DNA from: Albidovulum sp.
GTDB taxonomy: Bacteria > Pseudomonadota > Alphaproteobacteria > Rhodobacterales > Rhodobacteraceae
Assembly (NCBI GenBank): GCA_030837785.1
Contig: JAUQYA010000153.1
Location: forward strand, 1-64,000
Reading direction: 5' to 3'
DNA length: 64,000 nucleotides
The translations under genes and the position numbers were made by a program. Position 1 is the stretch's first letter, and each line of letters opens with the position of its first letter. Shown piece after piece: positions 44,904 through 53,195 of the stretch. The notes below the pieces were generated by a model. The model worked only from the letters and a program-made list of their open reading frames with translations. It made no database searches and had not been told where the DNA came from.

Positions 44904-45680
44904 ATGGCTTACGGAACGCTGATCGTCGAGATCGAGGATTATGTCGCGCTGATCCGCCTCAACCGGCCCGAGGCGCTGAACGCCCTCAACTCCAGGCTCG
45001 TCGCCGAACTCGTCCACGCCATCGCCGAGGCGGGCGCCAACGACAAGGTGCGCTGCCTCGTCATCACCGGGTCGGAAAAGGCCTTTGCCGCCGGCGCCGA
45101 CATCAAGGAAATGGCGACGAAGACCTATGTCGAGGTCTTCACCGAAGACTTCTTCGGTCCGCTCAACGACGCCTTCCGGCGCGCCCGCAAGCCGATCATC
45201 GCGGCCGTCTCGGGCTTCGCCCTGGGCGGCGGGTGCGAACTTGCGATGATGTGCGATTTCATCATCGCCGCCGACACCGCGAAATTCGGCCAGCCGGAAA
45301 TCAACCTCGGCGTCATCGCCGGAATCGGCGGCACCCAGCGCCTGACCCGTTTCGCCGGCAAGTCGAAGTCGATGGACATGCACTTGACCGGACGCTTCAT
45401 GGACGCGGCCGAGGCAGAACGGTCAGGCCTCGTCAGCCGCGTCGTTCCGGCCAACAAGCTCGTCCCCGAGGCGCTTGCGGCTGCCCGCAAGATCGCCGAG
45501 AAGTCCCAGCTTGCCGCGATGGCGGCCAAGGAGGCGGTGAACCGCAGCTACGAGACGACGATGCAGGAGGGGCTTCTGTTCGAACGCCGCCTGTTCCACG
45601 GCCTCTTTGCGACCGAGGACCAGAAAGAGGGCATGAGTGCCTTCCTGGAAAAGCGCACACCGCAATTCCGCGACAGATAG
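44904..45680 (+). CDS. Enoyl-CoA hydratase
   Basis: This is a crotonase-family hydratase of 258 residues. It has the oxyanion loop FAAGADIKEMA, the helix ALGGGCELAMMCDFIIAA and the second Glu in FGQPEINLGVIAGIGGTQRL; together these two Glu residues provide general acid/base catalysis. It probably acts in fatty-acid or related acyl-CoA oxidation. The gene stands alone between mutM and rpsT with 60 and 95 bp gaps. Confidence 0.92.
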   Translation: MAYGTLIVEIEDYVALIRLNRPEALNALNSRLVAELVHAIAEAGANDKVRCLVITGSEKAFAAGADIKEMATKTYVEVFTEDFFGPLNDAFRRARKPIIAAVSGFALGGGCELAMMCDFIIAADTAKFGQPEINLGVIAGIGGTQRLTRFAGKSKSMDMHLTGRFMDAAEAERSGLVSRVVPANKLVPEALAAARKIAEKSQLAAMAAKEAVNRSYETTMQEGLLFERRLFHGLFATEDQKEGMSAFLEKRTPQFRDR

Positions 45681-45704
45681 GCGGAAAAAACGCAGCACCC
45701 GCTG

Positions 45705-45733
45705 TTGACTTGCGCCCGAGTCGGGCCTAGAAG
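45705..45733 (+). promoter_or_regulatory. Sigma-70 promoter of rpsT
   Basis: TTGACT, 17-bp spacer, TAGAAG lies 43 bp before the rpsT start. Both hexamers match the housekeeping consensus well and the spacing is optimal, consistent with strong expression of a ribosomal protein gene. Confidence 0.8.
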
Positions 45734-45775
45734 CGCGGCTTCAGATTTACCCGAACCGAAACCGGAACACGTCAC

Positions 45776-46042
45776 ATGGCCAATACGCCCCAGTCCGAAA
45801 AGCGCGCGCGTCAGAACGAGCGTCGCCAGGACGTGAACAAGGCCCGCCGCTCGCGGATCCGCACCTTCCTTCGCAAGGTCGAAGAAGCGATCGCCTCGGG
45901 CGACAAGGACCAGGCCGCCGCGGCGCTGAAGGCCGCGCAGCCGGAGCTTGCCCGCGGAATCACCAAGGGTGTGCTGCACAAGAACACCGTTGCGCGGAAA
46001 ATGTCGCGGCTCTCGTCGCGCGTGAAGGCGATCACCGCCTGA
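45776..46042 (+). CDS. rpsT: Ribosomal protein S20
   Basis: This 88-residue basic protein of the small subunit begins MANTPQSEKRARQNERRQ and ends HKNTVARKMSRLSSRVKAI, the typical S20 sequence. It lies in a single-gene unit with a good promoter upstream and a clear hairpin terminator 27 bp downstream. rpsT-dnaA proximity is common in alphaproteobacteria. Confidence 0.97.
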   Translation: MANTPQSEKRARQNERRQDVNKARRSRIRTFLRKVEEAIASGDKDQAAAALKAAQPELARGITKGVLHKNTVARKMSRLSSRVKAITA

Positions 46043-46068
46043 TCCAACCGCTTCCCTGAGGCTTGACG

Positions 46069-46098
46069 AAGGGCGCGCCATCGGCAGCGCCCTTTTCG
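46069..46098 (+). terminator. Rho-independent terminator of rpsT
   Basis: The stem AAGGGCGC / GCGCCCTT (46069-46076 with 46087-46094) has a 10-base loop and is followed by TTTTCGGTTTT. It is the clearest intrinsic terminator in the window. Confidence 0.85.
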
Positions 46099-46548
46099 GT
46101 TTTGGCCCCTTCGCACCGCCCCCCCTTCCAGGAAGCCTGTGCCACTTTTGCACTGGCGCCGGGATTCGATGCGACAAAGAGGGAGTCAAGCGTGAAGTTC
46201 TGTTGCCGGGGCTTCGCGCCCCTTGGTAGCGTCGTCGGGCGATTCACGTCGTCTTGGGGGGACATGCGGTAACCACGAACCTGCGCAGGCGCTGCACCCT
46301 GCGAAGGTTTGAACGTGCGTTGAGGGTTTCAACACACGGGTTTGCCTGGCGCGGCCACGGCTTTGCGCTTGGGCTATCAGGCCGATCTGCCGGCCGCTGC
46401 CATGTCCGAAGGAACCAACGCTTCCAGTGGGAAGCGGCACTGGCCGGTTCGAGTCCGGCCCCGGTGTCGCCTACCCTTGGGGCGCGAACGGCGGCTTCGC
46501 GGGAAGAGTAGGCCGGCACGGCTGCTGTGCGGGACGGTGAACGAAGAC
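46099..46548. other. Upstream region of dnaA
   Basis: The 450 bases between the rpsT terminator and dnaA contain no convincing gene. They hold four GANTC sites (46163, 46183, 46241, 46451), the recognition sequence of the CcrM methylase. A tRNA-T-arm-like hairpin (46443-46459) is also present, next to the stem CGCTTCC-AGTG-GGAAGCG. No canonical DnaA box was recognised, so an origin cannot be assigned here. Confidence 0.6.
46443..46459 (+). other. tRNA-T-arm-like hairpin
   Basis: GCCGG-TTCGAGT-CCGGC forms a perfect 5-bp stem with a 7-base TTCGAGT loop, exactly the T-arm pattern. No matching acceptor 5' strand, D arm or anticodon arm was found upstream, so it is not called a tRNA. It may be a tRNA relic or a chance hairpin. 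Confidence 0.5.
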
Positions 46549-47922
46549 ATGAGCATAGAAATGATTGAAGACTCCTGGGGGCGGGTGCGACATGAACTTC
46601 TCAAGACGGTCGGACAGAACAACTTCACGTCCTGGATCGAGCCGCTGACGCTCGAACACCTCGACGGCGGCATCGCCAGGTTTGCCGCACCCACGAAGTT
46701 CATGCGCGACTGGGTCTCGCGCAACTTCGCCGAACAGATTCGCCAGCACCTGAACAAGGAAGGGCTGGAGGTCGAGCGCGTGGAGTTCCACGTCGCCGAA
46801 AAACGCCCTACACCCATCGCCAAGGTGACGCGGCCGCGTGCACCGCAGGCCACGTCTGCCGCGACGCAGTCGGACGACAACCTGCCGGGGGCGCCGCTCG
46901 ACCCGCGCTTCACCTTCGACTCCTTCGTCGTCGGCAAGCCCAACGCGCTGGCCCATGCCGCCGCGCGGCGCGTCGCCGAAGGCGGGCCGGTCAGCTTCAA
47001 CCCGCTCTTTTTCTATGGCGGCGTCGGCCTCGGCAAGACCCATCTCATGCATGCGATCGCGCACGAGTTGCGTACGCGCCACCCCGAGATGAAGGTGCTC
47101 TACCTTTCGGCCGAACAGTTCACGTACCGGTTCATCCAGGCGTTGCGCGAGAAGGAGATCATCGCCTTCAAGGAGCTGTTCCGGGCGGTGGACGTGCTGA
47201 TGGTGGACGACGTGCAGTTCATCGCCGGCAAGGATTCCACGCAGGAGGAGTTCTTCCACACCTTCAACGCCCTGGTGGACCAGAACCGGCAGATCGTCAT
47301 CTCGGGAGACCGCGCCCCGGGAGAGATCAAGGGGCTTGAGGAGCGGATCAAGAGCCGCCTGCAATGCGGGCTCGTCGTCGATCTGCACCCGACCGACTAC
47401 GAGCTTCGTCTCGGCATTCTCCAGCAGAAGGCAGAGATGTATCGGAACCAGTATGCCGGGCTGAAGATCGCTCCGGGTGTCATGGAATTCCTCGCCCACC
47501 GCATCACCACGAATGTCCGGGTGCTCGAGGGGGCACTGACGCGGCTCTTCGCCTTCGCCTCGCTGGTGGGGCGCGAGATCACGCTGGACCTTGCGCAGGA
47601 CTGCCTGTCGGACATCCTTCGTGCCAGCGACCGCAAGGTCACGGTGGAGGAGATCCAGCGCAAGGTGGCCGAACACTACAATATCCGGCTGACCGACATG
47701 ATCGGCCCGAAGCGGGCGCGCACCATCGCCCGACCGCGGCAGGTGGCCATGTATCTCGCCAAGACGATGACGACGCGGTCCCTGCCCGAGATCGGCCGCC
47801 GCTTCGGCGGGCGTGATCACACGACGATCATGCACGGAATCCGCAAGATCGAGGAGTTGAAGGCGACCGACAGCCAGCTTTCGGACGATCTCGAACTCCT
47901 GCGCCGGTCGCTGGAGGGCTGA
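46549..47922 (+). CDS. dnaA: Chromosomal replication initiator DnaA
   Basis: DnaA opens the replication origin. The 457-residue protein has domain I (EDSWGRVRHELLKTVGQNNFTSWIEPL), a short linker, the AAA+ domain with Walker A GGVGLGKT at 157-164, Walker B in LMVDDVQFIAGK, and the C-terminal DNA-binding signature GGRDHTTIMHGIRKIE. ATG 46549 was chosen; a GTG four codons upstream is an alternative. dnaN and recF follow, the usual order. Confidence 0.97.
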   Translation: MSIEMIEDSWGRVRHELLKTVGQNNFTSWIEPLTLEHLDGGIARFAAPTKFMRDWVSRNFAEQIRQHLNKEGLEVERVEFHVAEKRPTPIAKVTRPRAPQATSAATQSDDNLPGAPLDPRFTFDSFVVGKPNALAHAAARRVAEGGPVSFNPLFFYGGVGLGKTHLMHAIAHELRTRHPEMKVLYLSAEQFTYRFIQALREKEIIAFKELFRAVDVLMVDDVQFIAGKDSTQEEFFHTFNALVDQNRQIVISGDRAPGEIKGLEERIKSRLQCGLVVDLHPTDYELRLGILQQKAEMYRNQYAGLKIAPGVMEFLAHRITTNVRVLEGALTRLFAFASLVGREITLDLAQDCLSDILRASDRKVTVEEIQRKVAEHYNIRLTDMIGPKRARTIARPRQVAMYLAKTMTTRSLPEIGRRFGGRDHTTIMHGIRKIEELKATDSQLSDDLELLRRSLEG

Positions 47923-47987
47923 GGGCGCGACGAGCGCCCTTGACCCCCCCTCCATTCCAATGGAAATTCCCGAAAAATCTTGAGCCC

Positions 47988-48014
47988 GAGGGGAAAGTTG
48001 CTAACTTTCCCCTC
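47988..48014 (+). repeat. Perfect 12-bp inverted repeat upstream of dnaN
   Basis: GAGGGGAAAGTT and AACTTTCCCCTC flank a 3-base loop, with no T-run afterwards. It ends 22 bp before the dnaN ATG, in the 114-bp dnaA-dnaN gap. In mRNA it would be a stable hairpin just upstream of the ribosome site. Confidence 0.85.
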
Positions 48015-48036
48015 CCGGCATCTCAGGGGGACGAAT

Positions 48037-49155
48037 ATGAAGATCAGCATAGAGCGGGCGACGCTTCTCAAGGCGGTCGGCCAGGCCCAATCGGTCGTGG
48101 AACGGCGCAACACGATCCCGATCCTTGCCAACGTGCTGATCGAGGCCGAAGGCAACACCGTGAGCTTCCGCGCCACCGACCTCGACATCGAGGTCGTCGA
48201 CAAGGCCCCGGCCCAGATCGAACGCGCCGGCGCCACGACCGTGTCGGCCGTCATGCTTCATGAAATCGTCCGCAAGCTGCCCGATGGCGCGCTCGTCCAG
48301 TTGACCGATGACAGCGCCGCGGGGCGGCTGACGGTGCAGGCCGGGCGGTCGATGTTCTCGCTTGCCACCCTGCCGAAGGAAGACTTCCCGGTGATGGCGT
48401 CGTCCGAATACGCCTCCAACTTCTCGGCCCCCGCGCCGGTTCTCAGGCGGCTCTTCGACAAGTCGAAATTCGCGATCTCGACAGAGGAGACGCGGTATTA
48501 CCTGAACGGCGTCTACATGCATGTGGCCGACGGCGAGGGCGGCAAGGTGCTGCGCTGCGTGGCGACCGACGGCCACCGGCTTGCCCGGATCGACGCGCCC
48601 CTGCCTGCGGGGGCGGAGGCGATGCCGGGCGTGATCGTGCCGAGGAAGACGGTGGGCGAGCTTCGCAAGCTTCTCGACGATGACGAGGCGCAGATCGCCG
48701 TGTCGGTCTCGGAAACCAAGGTGCGTTTCGCCACGCCCTCGATCATGCTGACATCGAAGGTGATCGACGGCACCTTCCCCGACTACAGCCGCGTCATCCC
48801 GACCGGCAACAACCGGCGGCTGGAGGTCGACGCCGCCGAATTCGCCAAGGCGGTGGACCGGGTCGCCACGGTGTCGTCGGAGCGCTCGCGCGCGGTGAAG
48901 CTTTCACTCGATGACGACCGGCTGGTGCTGTCGGTCAACGCCCCCGACGCCGGCGCGGCAGAGGAGGAACTGGCGGTTGCCTACGGCGACGAACGGCTCG
49001 ACATCGGCTTCAACGCCAAATACCTGCTGGAAATCGCCAGCCAGGTGGACCGCGAGAATGCCGTGTTCCTGTTCAATTCCGCCGGCGACCCGACGCTGAT
49101 GCGCGAGGGCAACGACACCTCGGCAGTATATGTCGTGATGCCGATGCGGGTCTGA
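48037..49155 (+). CDS. dnaN: DNA polymerase III beta sliding clamp
   Basis: DnaN is the ring-shaped clamp that tethers DNA polymerase III. The 372-residue protein starts MKISIERATLLKAVGQAQSVVERRNTIPILANVLIEA, typical of alphaproteobacterial clamps. It contains three repeated clamp folds and ends in YVVMPMRV. The open frame continues upstream into the inverted repeat, but ATG 48037 is the conserved start. It is followed by a hairpin and a 3'-repeat element, then recF. Confidence 0.97.
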   Translation: MKISIERATLLKAVGQAQSVVERRNTIPILANVLIEAEGNTVSFRATDLDIEVVDKAPAQIERAGATTVSAVMLHEIVRKLPDGALVQLTDDSAAGRLTVQAGRSMFSLATLPKEDFPVMASSEYASNFSAPAPVLRRLFDKSKFAISTEETRYYLNGVYMHVADGEGGKVLRCVATDGHRLARIDAPLPAGAEAMPGVIVPRKTVGELRKLLDDDEAQIAVSVSETKVRFATPSIMLTSKVIDGTFPDYSRVIPTGNNRRLEVDAAEFAKAVDRVATVSSERSRAVKLSLDDDRLVLSVNAPDAGAAEEELAVAYGDERLDIGFNAKYLLEIASQVDRENAVFLFNSAGDPTLMREGNDTSAVYVVMPMRV

Positions 49156-49156
49156 T

Positions 49157-49190
49157 CCGGCCGTCGGCCGGAGCCTCCGGCGGGGATGTT
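49157..49190 (+). repeat. Hairpin plus 3'-repeat motif after dnaN
   Basis: Just after the dnaN stop, CCGGCC-GTC-GGCCGG is followed by GCCTCCGGCGGGGATGTT. The latter is a variant of the core of the 28-bp repeats at 147 and 6961 and has the same 3'-sense orientation. It may separate dnaN from recF transcripts. Confidence 0.6.
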
Positions 49191-49218
49191 CCTGCCACCA
49201 TGAAAGGCAAGGCCGGTC

Positions 49219-50334
49219 TTGCCCAGGCTTGTCGTCACATCGCTTCTGCTGTCGCATTTCCGGTCGCACCGGCGGACGGAGTTGCAGTTCGACGGCCGTC
49301 CGGTGGCGATCTGGGGGCCGAACGGGGCCGGCAAGACCAATGTGCTCGAAGCGGTTTCGCTTCTGTCGCCGGGGCGGGGGCTCAGGCGCGCGGCACCGGA
49401 AGACCTTGCCCGGCGACCCGAGGCGGTGGGGTGGAAACTGAGGGTCGGGGTCGAGAGCCTTCACCAGATCCACGAGGTCGAGACCTTCGCCGAACCCGGC
49501 GCGGCGCGCAGTGTCATGATCGACGGCAAGCCCGCGCCGCAGGCAGCCCTCGGGCGCATCCTGCGAATGCTCTGGCTGGTGCCGTCGATGGACCGGCTGT
49601 GGATCGAGGGGGCCGACGGGCGGCGGAGGTTCCTCGACCGGATGACGCTGTCGTTCGAGCCGGGCCATGCCGAGGCGGTCCTGACCTACGAGAAGGCGAT
49701 GCGGGAACGCAACCGGCTTCTGAAGGACGCGGTGCGCGACGCCCGCTGGTATGGCGCGCTGGAATCGCAGATGGCCGAGGCCGGCGCGACGATCTTCGCG
49801 AACCGCGCGGCGGCAGTTGCGCGCATCACCGCCACACAGGATAGCGCCGAAGCCGCCTTTCCCGCCGCCGACCTCGCCATTCTCGCGCCGGAGGGGGAAG
49901 ATGGTGCCATCGGACCCGAAGCGCTGGCCGAGGCGCTCGCCGCCGGTCGCGGCCGCGACATGGCGGCGGGCCGGACACTCAGCGGCCCGCACCGGGCCGA
50001 CCTTGGGGCGACATATGCCGCCAAGGGCGTGCCTGCCGCGCAGGCCTCCACCGGCGAGCAGAAGGCGCTGCTGATCTCGCTTGTCCTTGCCAATGCCCGC
50101 GCCCTGGCCGAGGATTTCGGCGCGCCGCCGATTCTTCTTCTCGACGAGGTGGCGGCGCATCTCGATGCCGGACGGCGGGCGGCGCTTTACGGCGAGATCG
50201 GCGCGCTTCGCGCCCAGGCCTTCATGACCGGGACGGGGGCGGAGCTGTTCGACACGCTGGGACCCACCGCGCAGGGCTTCGAGGTGCGCGAAGAGAACGG
50301 GCTTTCGATCGTGACGGAAAGGGCGATCCCATGA
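49219..50334 (+). CDS. recF: DNA replication and repair protein RecF
   Basis: RecF loads recombination proteins at gaps. The 371-residue SMC-like ATPase has Walker A in WGPNGAGKTNVLEA, the signature STGEQKALLISLVLANARA and Walker B LLLDEVAAHLD. The only initiation codon that keeps the conserved N-terminal strand is TTG 49219, with an AAGG about 10 bases upstream; an ATG at 49200 is in another frame and an in-frame stop stands at 49201. Low translation is likely, as RecF is scarce. Confidence 0.92.
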   Translation: MPRLVVTSLLLSHFRSHRRTELQFDGRPVAIWGPNGAGKTNVLEAVSLLSPGRGLRRAAPEDLARRPEAVGWKLRVGVESLHQIHEVETFAEPGAARSVMIDGKPAPQAALGRILRMLWLVPSMDRLWIEGADGRRRFLDRMTLSFEPGHAEAVLTYEKAMRERNRLLKDAVRDARWYGALESQMAEAGATIFANRAAAVARITATQDSAEAAFPAADLAILAPEGEDGAIGPEALAEALAAGRGRDMAAGRTLSGPHRADLGATYAAKGVPAAQASTGEQKALLISLVLANARALAEDFGAPPILLLDEVAAHLDAGRRAALYGEIGALRAQAFMTGTGAELFDTLGPTAQGFEVREENGLSIVTERAIP

Positions 50335-50762
50335 CCCCGCAGCGCGTCACCCTGATCACCCTCGGCGTCGCCGACCTTTCCCGCTCGCGCGCCTTCTACG
50401 AGACGCTCGGCTGGGTGCCGGCAGAGGCGCAGGAGGGCGTCGCCTTCTACCAGATGCACGGCGCGGTGCTTGCGCTGTTCGGCAGGGACGCGCTCGCCGC
50501 CGATCAGGGGCGGCCCGGTGCCGCGCTCGGCACCGGGGCGATGGCGCTTGCCCAGAACTTCCCGACCGAAGCCGCGGTCGATGCGGCCTGGGGTGCCGCG
50601 CTGGCGGCGGGGGCGGTGCCGCTCAAGGCGCCCGAGAAGGTCTTCTGGGGCGGCTATTCCGGCTATTACGCCGACCCCGATGGCCATGTCTGGGAGCTGG
50701 CGATGAACCCCTTCTGGCCGCTGGCCCCGGACGGCAGCCTGACCTTGCCGCGCGGGGCGTGA
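50331..50762 (+). CDS. VOC (glyoxalase/bleomycin-resistance-like) protein
   Basis: This 143-residue vicinal-oxygen-chelate domain protein has ITLGVADLSRSRAFYETLGWVPA at the start and GYSGYYADPDGHVWELAMNPFW at the end, each containing a beta-alpha-beta-beta unit with the usual metal-ligand positions. Its substrate is unknown. It overlaps the recF stop by 4 bp and is thus coupled to recF, but no functional link is evident. Confidence 0.87.
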   Translation: MTPQRVTLITLGVADLSRSRAFYETLGWVPAEAQEGVAFYQMHGAVLALFGRDALAADQGRPGAALGTGAMALAQNFPTEAAVDAAWGAALAAGAVPLKAPEKVFWGGYSGYYADPDGHVWELAMNPFWPLAPDGSLTLPRGA

Positions 50763-50897
50763 TGCGGGCGCCGGCACGCCTGCCGAGCCCATTGCAACTT
50801 GGGCGGAAACAGGGGAAACATCCCGTCGACACTTGACCCCATTGACCGAACCACGGCCGGCACCGGCACGAAGGCGGCCGTAGACCGGCGAGGCGCG

Positions 50898-51524
50898 ATG
50901 ACAGTTTCGGCAGAGGCCCTGGTGCTCTACCTCGGCGCCCTCGTCATCCTCTGGGTGACGCCCGGCCCGGTCTGGGTGGCGCTCACCGCGCGGGCGCTGA
51001 CCGGGGGCTTCGCCAGCGCCTGGCCGCTTGCCGTGGGCGTGACACTGGGCGACCTCCTGTGGCCGCTTGTGGCGATTTTCGGGCTTTCCTGGATCGTCGA
51101 CCAGTGGGGCGCCTTCATGACGGTGCTGCGCTGGGTCGCCGCCGCGGTGTTCGTCGGAATGGGCTGGCTTCTCATCCGCCACGCCGGCCAGCCGGTCTCG
51201 GCCGACGGCCGCCTCACGCGGCCCGGCCGCTGGGCGGGGTTCTCGGCCGGTGTCGCCGCGATCCTCGGCAACCCCAAGGCCGTCCTGTTCTACATGGGTG
51301 TCCTGCCCGGTTTCTTCGACCTGCGCCATGTCACCGCCACCGACGTTGCGATGATCGCGGCAAGTTCGATGATCGTGCCGCTTCTCGGCAACCTCGCACT
51401 CGCCGCCGCCGTCGGACGGGCGCGGAACCTTCTGAAATCCCCCGACGCGCTCAGGCGGATCAACCTGACCGCGGGCGGGTTGCTGATTGCCGTGGGGCTG
51501 CTGATCGCGGCGCTGCACCCCTGA
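50898..51524 (+). CDS. LysE/RhtB-family amino-acid exporter
   Basis: This 208-residue membrane protein has about six transmembrane helices. It carries the LysE-type N-terminal LYLGALVILWVTPGPVWVALTARALTGG, the family's conserved TPGP site, and GNPKAVLFYMGVLPGFFDL in the middle. It should export an amino acid or a related compound; the substrate is not predictable. A 292-bp gap without a clear gene follows before the helicase. Confidence 0.85.
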   Translation: MTVSAEALVLYLGALVILWVTPGPVWVALTARALTGGFASAWPLAVGVTLGDLLWPLVAIFGLSWIVDQWGAFMTVLRWVAAAVFVGMGWLLIRHAGQPVSADGRLTRPGRWAGFSAGVAAILGNPKAVLFYMGVLPGFFDLRHVTATDVAMIAASSMIVPLLGNLALAAAVGRARNLLKSPDALRRINLTAGGLLIAVGLLIAALHP

Positions 51525-51816
51525 GGCCGGCGCCACGGCACAATGGCCATGACCGAAATGCTTGACTTCGCGTCGGCAAAGGCCCATGTGCAGCGGGCCG
51601 CTGCGCTGCTGCGTGAGACAGCCGCACCCCAAGCGAGGGTGCACCAGCGACCAGATTCACCCGGTTCCCATCACGCAGGGTTCTAGATGCACGGCCTGAC
51701 GGGGCGCGACAGCGCCTGTCCGGCAACGTGCGAAACCCGCGTGCGCCACATCCCCAGTGGCCATGCAATACCGCGCGGCCCCATCGGCACGAACGCGCGG
51801 GCAGAAAGGATTTCCC

Positions 51817-53082
51817 TTGTTCGACTTCGACATGCTCGGCCTTGCGCCGGCCCTGACTGCGGCCATCGGGCGCGCCGGCCACACCCAGCCCACCCCGATC
51901 CAGGGCCGGGCGATCCCGCCCGCGATGGAAGGCCGCGACATCCTTGGCCTCGCCCAGACCGGCACCGGCAAGACGCTGGCCTTCGGCCTGCCGCTGGTCC
52001 ACCATCTGCTCGAGGCACCCGGCAAGCCCGCGCCGAAATCCGTCAAGGCGCTCGTCCTTGCGCCCACGCGCGAGCTTGTCAACCAGATCGCCGAAGAGCT
52101 TCGCAAGCTGACCGACAAGACCCGGATCAGGGTCGTGACGGTCGTCGGCGGCCAGTCCATCGGCAAGCAGATCGAGCTTCTGTCGCGCGGCACCGATATC
52201 CTGGTGGCCACCCCGGGCCGGCTCATCGACCTGATGGACCGCGGCTCGGTCGATCTCGGCACCGTACGTCACCTCGTGCTCGACGAGGCCGACCAGATGC
52301 TCGACCTCGGCTTCATCCATGCGCTGAGGAAGATCGCGCCGCGCCTTGGCACGCCGCGCCAGACCATGCTCTTCTCGGCGACCATGCCCAAGCAGATGGA
52401 AGAGTTGAGCCGCGCCTACCTGGCCGATCCGGTCCGCGTGCAGGTCGCCCCCCCGGGCAAGGCCGCCGACAAGGTCACGCAATCTATCCACTTCCTCGAC
52501 AAGGGCAGGAAACCCGAACGGCTACGCGAAATCCTGTCGCGCGATCTGGATGCGCTGACGCTGGTCTTCGCCCGCACCAAGCATGGCGCGGAAAAGCTGA
52601 TGAAGGGGCTGGTGGCGGACGGTTTCAACGCAGCCTCGATCCACGGCAACAAGAGCCAGGGCCAGCGCGACCGGGCGATCAAGGCCTTCCGCGACGGCAC
52701 GGTGACGGTGCTGGTGGCGACCGACGTCGCCGCGCGCGGCATCGACATTCCGGGCGTGGCCTATGTGGTGAACTACGAACTGCCCGACGTGGCCGACAAC
52801 TACATCCACCGCATCGGCCGCACCGCGAGGGCGGGACGCGAGGGCGAGGCAATCGCGCTCTGCGCGCCGGAAGAGGCTGACCTGCTCACCCAGATCGAGA
52901 AGCTGATGAAGCTCGAGATTCCGGTCGCGGGAGGCACGCGGCCCAGCACCGCGCGGACCGAACAGGGGCAGCGCAGGCCTGGTGCGCAGCGGCGGCAGGG
53001 GGCCAAGCCGGGGGCGCCGGCGAATGCCAACACGGGCCCCGCAGCCAAGTCCCGCCGCCCGCGCCGGCGCCGGTCTGCCTGA
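51817..53082 (+). CDS. DEAD-box ATP-dependent RNA helicase (RhlE-like)
   Basis: This 421-residue RNA helicase has all core motifs: Q motif PTPIQ, motif I AQTGTGKT, PTRELV, DEAD in LDEADQMLD, SAT in FSATMPKQ, and HRIGRTARAG. A basic low-complexity C-terminus (about 380-421) contains RRPGAQRRQGAK and RRPRRRRSA. TTG 51817 was chosen because AAAGGA stands 6 bases upstream and MFDFDMLGL then aligns with family starts; an in-frame ATG 20 codons upstream lacks such support. RhlE-type enzymes assist ribosome assembly and RNA turnover. Confidence 0.9.
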   Translation: MFDFDMLGLAPALTAAIGRAGHTQPTPIQGRAIPPAMEGRDILGLAQTGTGKTLAFGLPLVHHLLEAPGKPAPKSVKALVLAPTRELVNQIAEELRKLTDKTRIRVVTVVGGQSIGKQIELLSRGTDILVATPGRLIDLMDRGSVDLGTVRHLVLDEADQMLDLGFIHALRKIAPRLGTPRQTMLFSATMPKQMEELSRAYLADPVRVQVAPPGKAADKVTQSIHFLDKGRKPERLREILSRDLDALTLVFARTKHGAEKLMKGLVADGFNAASIHGNKSQGQRDRAIKAFRDGTVTVLVATDVAARGIDIPGVAYVVNYELPDVADNYIHRIGRTARAGREGEAIALCAPEEADLLTQIEKLMKLEIPVAGGTRPSTARTEQGQRRPGAQRRQGAKPGAPANANTGPAAKSRRPRRRRSA

Positions 53083-53138
53083 CCGTCCGGAGGCGGCGCG
53101 GCAGCGCCGCCCCGACCACCAAATCTTGTGGCATCCGC

Positions 53139-53167
53139 GTGACAACACCGGCCCGAGGGACTATAAG
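53139..53167 (+). promoter_or_regulatory. Candidate sigma-70 promoter of gyrB
   Basis: GTGACA, 17-bp spacer, TATAAG lies 28 bp before the gyrB start. The -10 box is a good match; the -35 box is weaker. Confidence 0.55.
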
Positions 53168-53195
53168 ATGCGGGCAAGAAGAAGGACGGGCGGGC

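Noticed and set aside
46375..46475. A tRNA or two-piece tmRNA gene around the T-arm-like hairpin
   Set aside because: No 5' strand pairs with the CCCGGTG that would form the acceptor stem, no D arm or anticodon arm fits, no CCA end is present, and no tmRNA tag frame was found nearby.
46099..46548. Chromosomal origin (oriC) upstream of dnaA
   Set aside because: The gene context is suggestive, but no cluster of TTATCCACA-like DnaA boxes and no AT-rich unwinding region was seen.
51525..51816. Short ORFs between the LysE-type gene and the DEAD-box helicase
   Set aside because: They are low-complexity or Arg-rich without recognisable motifs; the only supported feature is the ribosome site before TTG 51817.
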